Part shown: piece by piece, positions 1 to 11,699 of the stretch
How positions within the stretch are numbered: position 1 is the stretch's first letter
How the letters are laid out: each line of letters opens with the position of its first letter
Assembly (NCBI GenBank): GCA_020746105.1
Contig: CM036621.1
Span: 50,564,264 to 50,628,263, forward strand
Direction of reading: 5' to 3'
Length of the DNA: 64,000 bases
From: Trogon surrucura
Taxonomy: Eukaryota; Chordata; Aves; Trogoniformes; Trogonidae
Made by a program: the position numbers and the translations under genes
Notes under the pieces: generated by a model
The model's input: only the letters and a program-made list of their open reading frames with translations
What the model was told of the DNA's origin: nothing
Database searches by the model: none

Positions 1-1599
1 AAGAAATGATCAGTGTCCGAGTTTTGGTGGCAGGGGGAGCAGGAGAGTCTTGCTGCAGTGAGCAGAGATGGCGAAGAGGAATTGCTGTCAGTTTTCTTTC
101 CTTGTATGCAGGACCAGTATTGTGCTGATGTTCAGCGGGTGCTACAATATTACATCCCTAGGAAAATTCATCTGCTGGGATGTGTGTTAGGCCGTTTCCT
201 TCCGGCCCTTAGTCTTTGCCAAGCTGTCTCGCTATTAATGCACATTGATAGCATGTTCAAACAAACAAAACCCACCAACCCAAAAACAACTAACCACGGT
301 TACACCTCAGCTTGTGGGGTAGGTCAGTGCTGCTTCGCTGAAGTTGCAGAGCTAGGCAGAGCTGTATGAGGCAATGCTCTGCCCTGTTTAGTTTGTTGCC
401 TGTAGACCACACCGTTCCAGAACCGTAAGTACCTGGGTTACAGGGGTAAGGGCAGTGCCGTGGTAGTGAAGGGCAGGCGTTTCCACTGTGCAGATGTCAT
501 GGGCCCTAAGGTGCTTGGAGTTTTCTTGTAAATGGTCTTCCTGTCAGTGGAAGCCTGAAACTTGCATGTTGTGCCAGGTATTTTATCTTTCCGTGGCAGA
601 GAAGCTAGAGACAAGAGATAAAGGGAAGCATCTTACCATATACATGAGTCTCTGCTGGTGCAGAACTCACAAGAACAGAATTCTAGCCTCAACTCTTTTC
701 TGCTTCAGCATTCCTGTGAACTAAGCAGAGTCTGTGAGCTGTCAGCAGCAGCAAAGCATAACAGAGGGGGCAGGGGATTAAAATATGCTGGATTTTGAAC
801 GCCCTTTTTCTTTGCTAATCAGAAATATTGTTAATAAGAGATCAAGATCATAATTTTCATGAATGTTTACACAGACTATGCACTCAGTTTTTAGCTCCAT
901 GTCAGGATCAAGCCTCACTGACACTGTGAATGTGTATGTCCTGTTCAGTGACAATTCTTCAACAAATCATAGAAATTTGCACCTTTTTTTTTGGTGAATC
1001 GCTCTTGTGAACTTGAAAATTACATACGACTTTTATGTCTTGACGATTTGTTCAGTGTATAGGCTTAATTTGGTTAGCATTAGTGAGACTGTAAACCACA
1101 AGGAGAATGTACTCCCTTTTATATAGTCTTCCATCTGGTAATGAATAGAAATGTACAGTTATGGACTTAACTGTTTGGGGCAAATTTTTTTATGCGAGTT
1201 CTTAGGCAATGGAATGAAGGCTGCATAGATGGAGGTATTTCCTGTGCTTTTTGCCAAGCACTGCACATTTATGTTGCTGGCATTCAATAATCATTGTACA
1301 CAAATTAAAAAAAAAACAAATTAAAAGGCCATTTTAACCTTTTCAAAAGGAATGAATTGCACTAAAGTGATAAAGAGGATTAAATGTTGGCATAATGGGC
1401 AAAATAACAGTCAAGAGCATTGCTAACGGTAGAGCCGCAGAAAGAAGCGAGCTGGTATTGAGGCCCTTTTGCGGTGACTGTGCAAGGGAGTGCGACGCCG
1501 CCGAACACAACTTGCGCTCTGCGTCTGATACTGGCAGTTGAGGATGTAGGTTCCAGCCTCCAGATGAGGGAATTGTTACCACTGTGTGCAGACCAGTGG

Positions 1600-1645
1600 A
1601 ATGAGCAACTTGCACCAGCTGAGGATCTGACCCTTGATCTGAGAG
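1600..1645 (+). repeat. Old amniote repeat remnant (hallmark string)
   Basis: CTTGCACCAGCTGAGGATCT followed by GACCCTTGATCTG resembles the 'ACACCAGCTGAGGATCTGGCCC' string that recurs in ancient interspersed repeats of amniotes. Family name uncertain; likely from an old CR1/L3-type LINE tail or a linked SINE. Confidence 0.35.
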
Positions 1646-2764
1646 AGAAACAATAGTGACATCTCCTTTGATGCCGGTTAACCTTGAAGCTTTCTACAAA
1701 GAAAACAATGTCCTTGTTAAAAGACAAAATTACTTGTCTGAGTTTTCGGCTTGGTCAGCTGACTTAATTCACTGCACCACGTTTCCCTCCAGTGTATTTA
1801 GCATAACGTCTGATAAATGGCTTAGAAATGATGAAGTTTTTTTGAAAACTCTAGAGGTTTTACCTATGGAAGGTACAGCCACCGAGAAACAGAAACCTAG
1901 GAAAGGTTTCTCTTCAAATTAATGGTTTCTCATGAGTCTCTGACACAGTGGTAACAAAGTGAGAGAAAAGTTATTTTTAGTCCTAAAGGTTAATAATAAC
2001 CTAAAGGTTACTTTTAATCATAATAAAGAGAGAGTTGGAGTTCATCGTTAGTCAATATAAGTGACGATAAGGATAGATGTTTCGTATTGATGCTGCATTT
2101 AATACATGTACAGTGGTCTGTTACATCCATTGCTGTACTGCATTGATGAAGAAGATTTAATTTCATTATTTTTAAATTGTTGCTCGTGTAATTGTACAGA
2201 AGTTCCTGATGTCCTCACCTAGTCATTTATTTCCTGAGAAAAGTCACATTTTGAAAGAGAATGACCTATGTATTGTTTGTGGTTTTAGTGTCACCACTAC
2301 TCTCAGTCCCAGAAAGGACATAGTTTTAAACTTTTTAAAATTTTAGGCTATTATTAGAAGATAACTTGAAGAGTAAGTTATAGTAGAAAAATGTGGTTTA
2401 CTCATTCTGACTGCAAGGCTTTGGTCAGTATAACTGTCCTGATAAAATTTGGTACTGTTGACTGGTGTTATGAGGAAGATCCAAGTGCACATATGAAAGC
2501 AAAATGCATCACTTGTGTCAGTAGAAGAGAATTATGGGTAGTGGTTGTTTGTTAAAAGTAGTTATATCAGATTTTGTAAAGGTATATAGGTGGCTAAGTG
2601 CCATTATGAACATAGTGAGGTTAACTCTTAAGTATCTGGCGTGGTTGTGAATGGCAAGAGGAGATTAGTGGAAAGGAGGAGTCATTACATGAGTCACACT
2701 CTTGACTTTTTTTTTTTGTCCTTGTCAAGTCAAAATTACTCTTACTTAGCAATTTTACAGCAGG

Positions 2765-3411
2765 ATGACGATGAGCCAGCAATGTACCCTCGTGGCCAAG
2801 AAGGCCAATGGCATCCTGGGGTGTATTAGAAGGGGAGTAGCAAGTAGGTCAAGAGAGGTCCTCCTGCCCCTCTGCTCTGCCCTGGTGAGGCCACATCTGG
2901 AATATTGTGTCCAGTTCTGGGCCCCTCAGTTCAAGAAGGACAGGGAGCTGCTTGAGAGAGTCCAGCGCAGAGCCACAAAGATGGTGAAGGGAGTGGAGCA
3001 TCTCCCTTATGAGGAAAGGCTGAAGGAGCTGGATCTCTTTAGCTTGGAGAAGAGGAGGCTGAGGGGTGACCTCATTAATGTTTACAAATATGTCAAGGGG
3101 GAATGTCAGGAGGACGGTGCCAGGCTCTTTTCAGCGGCGTCCACTGACAGGACAAGGGGCAATGGGTGCAAGTTGGAACATAGGAGGTTCCATAAAAATA
3201 TAAGCAAAAAACTTTTTTACTGTGAGGGTGACAGAGCACTGGAACAGGCTGCCCAGGGAGGATGTGGAATCTCCTTCTCTGGAGACATTCAAAACCCGCC
3301 TGGACGCGTTCCTGTGTGCTCTAGTGTAGGTGATCCTACTCTGGCGGGGGGGTTGGACTAGATGATCTTTGAGGTCCCTTCCAACCTCTAACATTCTGTG
3401 ATTCTGTGATT
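2765..3411 (+). mobile_element. CR1 LINE fragment with decayed reverse-transcriptase C-terminus and complete 3' end
   Basis: The + strand frame from 2765 reads [20 protein letters not shown], then [40 protein letters not shown] and [20 protein letters not shown]. This is the C-terminal part of CR1 ORF2, after the catalytic YXDD region, so the copy is 5'-truncated as most CR1 copies are. Near 3220 the frame shifts: the bases after it (GTGACAGAGCACTGGAACAG onward) fit the usual CR1 ending in another frame. The last 60 bp carry GATGATCTTTGAGGTCCCTT and end in two ATTCTGTG octamers. A dead element; CR1 is the dominant avian LINE. Confidence 0.95.
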
Positions 3412-5522
3412 TTTAGAGAGGCTCTGGAAAATGTAAAACTGCTTGTAAACATCTTTTTGTGTACAGAGAGAGTACTTGGATCACTTCAGGGTCTACAGAA
3501 ATAGCTGATATAGATGTCAGTGGCACCGTCCATAGGCTATGCTTAAAACTTGTAATGTTGGCAGAATATAAGTCTGAAAGCGCTCTGCAAGCTCCTGAAG
3601 TTCTGCTAAATGTTATGCTAAAAGAGTAAAGAACAACAATTTGGCTACTGGGCTGTCATTTCAGCACCTTGAACACTCACTAATGGATCTGTAATGACCA
3701 TAATGACATAATGTCTGATGTTAGCACCTGCTATGGCCAAACACTTCCCACCCTCTTCCCATCAGGGGATGATGAATTGACCATCATCAAAAAGTGCATC
3801 GCCTCTTTGGAAATTTTTTTGGGGGGAGGAGTTGTAGCAGCGTCTATTTTCTATGCTTTCTCCACATCTAGCTCTTTTTCTTTTACTCTGCTCTCTCTGC
3901 TTTCTTACATAGTTTTTATCACTGCAGTAGTCCAGGTGTGTTACAACAATGCAAGCTGAAGTCCACTAAGTAATCCTTACTGCCTTCTCCGGGGCAGAAG
4001 CAGAATGTACATGTGGACTTCCATGGCATTTTTTTTACCCTGCAGAGGCTATTGCTGCTGTTTTGTAAAATGGAGCTTTACCTTTTTTTTTCACCTGTTT
4101 GTGAATACATATTATCCCTGGAATAATTCCACAGTCTAAAAAATTCTCTTTAGGTGTTGAAACAGTTAGATGCTTAAGTTGTGGGGCATGGTTTCTCCTC
4201 CCTGCTTGGCTGGTCACACCTCATCAACCCCAAAAGGGGACTGGGATTTGAATTGACAGTGCACACGTTCTTGTTACTGGTCTGCCTGCAAGCGTGTTTG
4301 GGAGGGGAGTCACCAGGAAATGCAGAGGGTATCGGGGGGAAGGATATCCTGCTCCTTACCCTAAGACTGGTAACAGAATATGAGGATGCTGAGTTTTAGA
4401 GAGGGAAGAGAGGCTTGTTTTGAGGAAACAAGGCAAATACGCAGCCAAGAGGCTACTTGATGGTAGAACAGGGCCTTATAATTTCATTTGTGAAAACAAT
4501 TTTCCCTCCTCAGCCTCCAATTATTTGACTTTTATGATTGTCTGATAAGTCAAGTAGCCATTGGCTTGATCATATGGTTTCACATCAAACCAGATGCTTA
4601 AAAGATAGTGTAATACATTCCAAAGTCATGCTGCAGTTGGAAAGCATAGCAAACCATCTTTCAGGCTGAAAACGAAAACTTTAAATTAACTTGTTATGGA
4701 GAAACAGACAATTGATGAGGGCCTTTCCTCTATAGCCCTCTAAGCTTGATGTTTCCAGGAAGTAATCCTGTGAGCTGTGATTCTGTCCAGGGTTTTGATC
4801 CACTTAGAAGTTTAATCTATCCTCTCTGAACTTAAATGCTCCATTATCTGTTAGAAAGTAATTAGAGACTGCAAGCACAAGTCTGCATACACAGAGTTCC
4901 TTGGGAGCCCCTGAGCTCATTGAGATGAAGACAGTTTGACTGATGGTGGTCAGCTGATATTGGGCCAGAAGCTAATAATAGAAGGCAGTGCTGCTTAGCT
5001 AGGTGAGAAAGTTAACTTGGGAAAAATTAAACTGAAGGGTTTGGGATTTATGGTTGGAAATAAATTTCCCATTCTCATTTGTTTCCTGGTAAGAGAGCTT
5101 TGGAGGCGGTTGGTTTCTTTTATGGTTTTATAATTAAGATCTAGGGGCTTCTTGACTTCGCCTGGACTTACTGTAGCTCCCCACTGTCTTTAGGAGCAGC
5201 ATTCAGTTTGCAGGAGAGCATTCGTCAAGCGAAAAGTAAGGGCAGTAAGTGACAATGACCTCCAGCAGGCATGCAGCAAACAAATTAGAGCTGCTTATAG
5301 GGTGCTGATACCCACGTCTTTCATTTATGTCTGGCCTAATTAACTAAATTAATAAAGCAAGCAGTTGTACTGCAAAAAGGAACAGATTTTCCTTAATTGT
5401 AAGCCTGTCCTGAAGGCATATTGAACTTACCTTTGATTCAGAGGTTGCAAGAGGAAAAAATCATGTAGTTGACTAGCAAAAGAGAATTTGTTTCCTGTTC
5501 AGCTGAAAACCCATAAATCTGG

Positions 5523-5565
5523 ATATGTCTAGATGCTTTCTGTTTCTTCACATATGTCTAGATGC
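5523..5565. repeat. 14-bp direct repeat, 15-bp spacer
   Basis: ATATGTCTAGATGC occurs at 5523-5536 and at 5552-5565. An exact short direct repeat with no recognisable element around it. Confidence 0.85.
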
Positions 5566-6671
5566 CGTTGTGGAAAGTACACTGCAGATACAGCTAGCTA
5601 GTCAAGCGGGGAAGGTGAGAGGAAGCTTACCTTTTTGGGGGGTTCACCATTGGCATTAGACCCTGGGAAGATTCTGAGTTGAAGCATTTGGGTTACTTCC
5701 CTGGCCCGCAGCAGCTTCCGTAGAGCCCTTGGGGCTCTCTAAAGACACTCTTGATGTACGGATTCTCAGCTGACAGATGCATTTACACTGAGTCTTTTTG
5801 TAAGATCCTGCCTTATCCAACTATGTAGGTAACTGGAGAAATACTTTTGTCTGTCCCTTGAATTATTTTTAATTCTTTGTATGCATCTCATGCTACCTAG
5901 CCAAGTGTTTGACCTGGGTCTCCAAGAGTCCATGTCGATGCTTCTGAAAGCCTGAAAAGCCGTTACAACGAACAGTGCTTGGGTAGTACATCCAGCCACC
6001 CCACAGTCATTCCACTGACTGCGTGGCTGCTTGGGAAATATAACCAAGTTAATCTTGAACATCAGTTTAAGGGGCAGCTTTAGGATCAAATGAAATCCTT
6101 TATGGTAGCAGTGAGACATTTTTCCTTATCCTCCTCTGCTGTCATTTATGTAAAGATCCTCCTCTCCTCCTGTAAGAACAACTGATAATGAACAGCAGTG
6201 TTCTGTACTGCCTGGCAGTGTGCTTCTGCTGTGATTCAAACAGGTTTTCGCTCCATCATGTTAAGTTGCTGGGGTAAAGGGGAGACCTAACTCACCTGAC
6301 TGTAGGCTCCTTTTTGGGCAGTCTCCCCTCTTCCTCCCACTTAGGCACACCATAAATATAGCCACTTAGGAGAGGGAACTGTTTGCCTGTCAGTTCCAGG
6401 CACAGAAACTCGCTGTGATTGCAATTACAATTTCCAGCTTGTCCAGAGATGCCAGAAATCAAGCTGTCCTTGAGAACACTGCACACCACACGCAGGCCTC
6501 GAGAGTGATCAGTCTCTGCAGAAGCTGAAAATCTGATCACTGCTGACGGTTAACTGCTTTTAGTCATCTGAAGATTAACTGTTTCTGTTATTTCCATCTT
6601 AAGTAGTAATTTTTTCTTTAAATGCTTACTTACTCCAGTTATTTTTCCTTCCATAGTAGACAGGGGTAAGA

Positions 6672-6685
6672 TGTGTGTGTGTGTG
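6672..6685. repeat. (TG)7 dinucleotide repeat
   Basis: Seven TG units inside ordinary intron sequence. Confidence 0.85.
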
Positions 6686-6869
6686 CAGAGGAGTGCTAAT
6701 TTTCCATATGCAAGGCATGTGGCTGTACAGGGAAAGTATATACACAGAAAGGATGAAGTAGGAGGACACACAGACAAGCCAGGCTGGAAACAATCCTGCT
6801 GGCATAACACGCTAACTGGAAAATAGAGTGAGAGAAAGAGAATTTGCCTGCTGCTGGTGAAGGGGAAAT

Positions 6870-6937
6870 CTGAGCCCTGTTGACATCAGTGGGACCTGTG
6901 AACTTGCAGTGACTTCAGCAGGGCTGGGACTTTCACC
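6870..6937 (+). repeat. Old amniote LINE-tail-like remnant
   Basis: TGAGCCCTGTTGACATCAGT and then GCAGTGACTTCAGCAGGGCT and GGGACTTTCACC resemble strings such as 'TTGACTTCAGTGGGGCCAGGATTTCACC', common in ancient repeats of birds, crocodiles and turtles. Family name not assigned. Confidence 0.4.
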
Positions 6938-9900
6938 TCCAGTCATCCTTCCAAGAAATCTGCCATAGGTTTAAGGGAGAATCACATGCTTTAGTGAGTG
7001 ATTGATATTACAAGTTATTCCTATATAGGTTAAGAAGTATATTTAGAAGCTTTTTGTTGATGGCAATGGCAGAACTCCTTATTTACAGTTTGCATTGCAT
7101 TACATCTTGGAAACGCTATGTAAGGTTGGGTAGATCTGTGAGTGGGGAGAAGACCAGGAAGAAGTGTTAGTTTATGCACTAGGAAACGTAGCTGTGGATT
7201 GGTTGAAACTATAAAAAATTCTAATCAAATACAAGTAGTAGGTTTGACGATAAAGTGTGTGTGCATAAAGGAAACATTTTGAACTGATGTATTATGATTT
7301 CTTTTTAAAAGTATGAGGTACACCAATAACATGGTTGATACTTCTTGTTGCTCTGAATATACATTTGAGCTTGGTTACTGAAACATGAAGTCACTTATTT
7401 GCTTGGCTGTGTGTGCTAGGAAGACTAGGACCCCTTAGTTGCCACTGTTTTGTCAGAACACAGTAGGTGAGTGGGTTTTTTGAAAAGGTGTTTAGAAATT
7501 GAATAGACAGAAGACAGGAATATTAAAAAAAAAAAGTGATATGAATATCAATAGTTTAACTGGGAAATATAATCAGAAGCTCTTGGGATTTGTATTTCCG
7601 TGATGAATATTCTATTGCTTAGAGTACCGTGGGTCTCCAGTTCTTGGCACTGCACTGTATGTTGCCACCCTTTACGACATGTTAGATCTGGACCTGAGCC
7701 AGAATGCTCTTTTCCAACCTTTGTATCAGGATGTGGGCTTTTAGGAGAGCTATCTTATGTGCTTCAGTACAAATTTTACTTTAAGGCCATGAATTCTGGG
7801 GACTCGCCTCCCAGCATGACAGTGCTCACAGACACTAATCTTTTCATCTGCACACCCAGTGGACGATGTGATTTAAGGCAGAGGGAAAGATGTTGCCTGT
7901 TGAGGAAGAGATCTTGCTGGAGTGATAGGCTATAGCTGATAGGCTTGTAATGACACACATTAGAAACAGCCTTCCTTAAACTTATCAGCAGAGTGACTGG
8001 GAATACTGACATTCTTTGCAGAGTCTTTTGACATTCAGATGCAAATTGCAGAAATAAAACTGACTTAACGTAGTAAAATGGAAGATGAGATTATTGAATA
8101 ATGCTTGATATGAGAAGAAGCTGACACAGATATCCAGTTTTAAAGCAGACTTTGGCACCAAGAACTGGGCAAGTAGTGCTGACATACCACAAAAAGAAAC
8201 TGAAAGCCTGTGTTTAAGAAACTTCCTACTGCTCTGCAGTTTTTCTTTGTGCCTGCAGCTCACATTAGCAGTATAAAATAGGCACATGTTTAAGTTCCTA
8301 AAGGGCAATGTGTATGCCAGAATGTTGTCACACTGATAAAAAATGCAGGTTTTTATGGGACTACTGTTAATAAAAAAGAGGTACTGTTTCCACAGGCTTA
8401 ACTGTAATGCATCCCAAACAAGCCATCACTAGTTCGAGGTTAACGATGGTTCTAATGAGTTTTGAGAGAAAGACTGACGACGAAATGTCTTGATATTTAA
8501 GTCGGAGGAGCTGGCTGTAAAACTGCGTGTCTATTCTAGCTAATCATTTTTGAAGTACACTTGTCTGTGATTTAGTTCAGTACCAGATGGACAAGCTGTT
8601 CTGTATCAGATTTTTCATGGAAGCAGGCTGACGGGGCTGTGTGTGAGCTCCAGCACATGCCAGAACTCACGGATCAGCAACAATGCTGAAAGCAAGCAGG
8701 GGCAAAGGGCCCTGGAGCATCAATGCTTCATATTTGTCATACTTGGTTTTACACTGCCAAAGTACCAAGTCAAAGTTAAGGGAGAAGAAGATTTTTTGTG
8801 TGTGTTGTAGTGAGAAAAAATAAATGAAAGACTTGTATACATACCAACACTCACACTGTTTCTAAGAAATGCAAGGATACAGAAGCATAGGCTTATAGAA
8901 GCTGGACTTGAAGTACCAGTGCCAAAATGTATTTTATCTTCAAGATACTGTCATTTGGAATACTTCTCCCTTAGTGCTTTGTTGCAGGTAACTCTTTAAA
9001 AACCAAGTGTTTTCCATGCCTCAGTGCTGATCCAGACACCTTTGATATATCAGCAACTGTTACAGATTTATGAAAAAGAAATAATTAACATCTGTTCATA
9101 TTAATATTCTACATATTATTTACAAATGATAGTCAACTGTCCCTGTCACTGCTTGTCACATACTTGTAATGGAAGAAATAAGACAGGGAAATCTGGTACA
9201 TGTCTGTTTTGCTAATAATCTTTGTAATTTTATGCCAATACCTTTTAGATTTTGGTGCAATAACTAGAATAAACAGATAGAGCTGAGGTCGCAATGTGAC
9301 TGGCAGTCCAAAGAGCACTAATTGTTTGTTTGAAATGCTTAGTCCTTCAATACTGAAACTGTAGATCTAAAAAGAAAAGTATTTTGCAGAGCAATGTTTT
9401 CCATATTAACTTTGTCGTTGCTTCTCAATGTAATATACGGCATCTCTTGGACCTATGAAGAGCAGAAAACCTTTGTGATGTGAATACATGGTGAGCTTGT
9501 CCTTGCTCTGAAAGGTTGTTAATCAAGATAGATACAACATGTAAAGGGTAGAAGAATGATTATTGTTACATCCATTTATAGAAGGGACTCTGTTAATTGT
9601 GATACAGATCTCATAACCTCTAAGCAGGTTATTTGATGTTTTAAAATATTTTTTAATTTTTAATTATGTTCTAGTTTTAAAATTGGGTTAGAAAGTTTAC
9701 TCAGAAAAGCAGATACTATATGAGGTTTGTTTTAAGAAAAACCTGTTTTATCTAATTACCCGCTGGGAATGTGTCTAAGATGTTCTTTTCAGACATCTCT
9801 TGTTATCAGCCAGTGCTTGCCCCAAAGTTAGATGTTATAAAGAAGCTGGATGACACTTGAAGTAAGTGTCAGATTGTGTGTTAGCAACAGAAGAGAGAGA

Positions 9901-10517
9901 AATCTAAGACCTCAATAAAGTAAAGGAGCGTGGAACAGGGGCTGGCTGTGAGCTTCGATTTACTCAGTGGAGGTCATGTCAGTGGACAGGCAACCCTCAG
10001 GCTGGGTCTCTTGGGAAATGTTCTTGAGTGTTGGGGATACTTCTGCCAGCTAGGCAGTGCCCTTGGTGGAGTTCAGTGGGACAATTTGTATATGCCTATG
10101 AAAGCAGAATGTAGCTCTTGGTATATTTTCTGAAGCCAAGCAAATTGTTTTAAAAATTAAGTGTTGTTAGTTTAGGTCATGGGCTAGAGTTACCTGCTAA
10201 AAGTACAGATCCTCTGAGAAGTTATTTTAGTAACGAAAGCGTTTGGAGGAGGTTTGGAAAGAAGTGGTGTTTGAAAAGGGGAAGGAAAGTGAGTTTCCTT
10301 GGTGAAGTGTTTCCTTGGCAAAATAATGAAAAAAACATTGTGCACATGAGAACATAGATCTGAGTGAAACTCCAGACTACTGAAGGTTATTGATGTTGGT
10401 GTTTGTACGGCACATCCATCGAGCTGCTGTGAACATGACTCTGGCACAGTGGTAATGTCTTGGAGTTCCAGGTTTTCTAACTGTGCTTTCTTTGCCTGAA
10501 GTTTCCCTGGCACACCA

Positions 10518-10558
10518 CATAGTTATAAAACATACAGTTACAGCATAGTTATAAAACA
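10518..10558. repeat. 15-bp direct repeat, 11-bp spacer
   Basis: CATAGTTATAAAACA is present at 10518-10532 and again at 10544-10558, separated by TACAGTTACAG. An exact short direct repeat of unknown meaning. Confidence 0.9.
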
Positions 10559-10898
10559 GGCATTTCCCCCTGCAATACTGCAAGTTTAAGTGGTGTTTCC
10601 CCATAACTTTATGTTCTTGACTTCTATACTTCAGTAAGATCTTGTCTATGAGAGAGTCTACACAGCCACAAATAGAAGCTAATGAATACAGAGTTGTATT
10701 TATTGATTTGACTGAGACTTTTGCATTGGTAACAAGCAGCTGGCTGCTCATTTATTCAGGTTTGCTCTTGGAGTTCCAGAAGTCTGGACCTGAATATGGC
10801 CATGCATTGAAGATCATAGTATTTGATCCAGGGGTTGTCGCAGATGTCAAGATTTTCTCAAAATAAGGAAAACGATTTATTATTCTATTAGATTGTTC

Positions 10899-10918
10899 TA
10901 TGTATGTATGTATGTATG
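10899..10918. repeat. (TATG)5 microsatellite
   Basis: Five perfect TATG units, about 70 bp before the hairpin at 10986. A short simple repeat. Confidence 0.9.
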
Positions 10919-10985
10919 ACCCTGACTGTAGGACATGCTCAAATCTTGTGAACGTTTAGGGAGGGATGTTAAACCTTGTGGTTAG

Positions 10986-11014
10986 ACCATAGAACAAGCC
11001 GCCAGTTCTATGGT
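10986..11014. repeat. Perfect 10-bp stem hairpin, 9-nt loop
   Basis: ACCATAGAAC (10986-10995) and its exact reverse complement GTTCTATGGT (11005-11014) flank AAGCCGCCA. Two or three further pairs with G-T wobbles are possible outside. It lies about 120 bp before the GC-rich island. Too short for a miRNA precursor as it stands. Confidence 0.85.
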
Positions 11015-11135
11015 TTGTAAGAAGCCCCCAGGACAGGTATCTGTGGGCAGGCTGGGGCTGTGAACTGCCTTTGCTCTCCTTTGTGTTGACTTCTAACTTC
11101 TGGCCACTGTTGCAAGCCAGGTCACTGAAATGGGT

Positions 11136-11480
11136 GGGCGTCATCCCACGGGTGGCCGTGGAGGGGGGCGGAGGAGAGGGACCATCCCGGCCGGCAGCCA
11201 AGGCCCCTCACAGTTGCTTTGGTACGGCTGGGCTGGGCCGGCTGGAGCCGGACGGAGCCAGTTGGGGGCAGCTCCAGGCGCTCCCCACAGGGCCCCCTGC
11301 GCAGCACGGCTGCTGCCCAGCCCTGCCACCCCCCAGCGCTCCCGGGACCTGCAGTTCCGGGAGCATCCCAGGGCTGGGTGGACAGAGGGACAAGGAGCAC
11401 ACGGCGAGACACGGAGGGACTCGGCCGGGACAGAGGTGGCAGGCGAAGCGCAGGGCAGGGCCCAGCTCACCGCCCTTGGG
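11136..11480. other. GC/CpG-rich island inside the upstream intron
   Basis: About 340 bp of clearly higher GC than the flanks. I count roughly 24 CpG dinucleotides between 11136 and 11472, against very few per kb around it. Several frames are open on both strands, which follows from the lack of A+T-rich stop codons and not from coding. No frame resembles a known protein. A T-rich then purine-rich stretch follows (11520-11700). It could be a CpG-island promoter of an intronic transcript, a GC-rich mobile element such as an LTR, or a chance GC patch. No terminal repeats were recognised. Confidence 0.6.
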
Positions 11481-11699
11481 AGGAGCACCCAGAGGTGGGA
11501 GGTGTAGGAATTTTAGTGTATTTGGAGGTGGTAGAGATTTCCTTTCAAGTGCGTGTTTTTTGAGGTGTTTTTTTGGTGAGAGGTTTTTCATTTTAGTTTT
11601 ATCTTTGAGAGAAGAGTAGGTCAACAGGGTGGTAAAAGAAAGAAGAAAGAAAGTAGAGAAGAAAAGGGTGGGGGGAAAATTGTGGAAACTCAGGAGAAG

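Larger units (their letters stand above)
3412..10898. other. Intronic sequence without further recognised elements
   Basis: About 7.5 kb of ordinary AT-leaning intron. Apart from the short direct repeats at 5523 and 10518, the TG repeat at 6672 and the old repeat remnant at 6870, I see nothing gene-like. The longest non-repeat frames here are under about 125 codons and match nothing recognisable. Confidence 0.6.
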
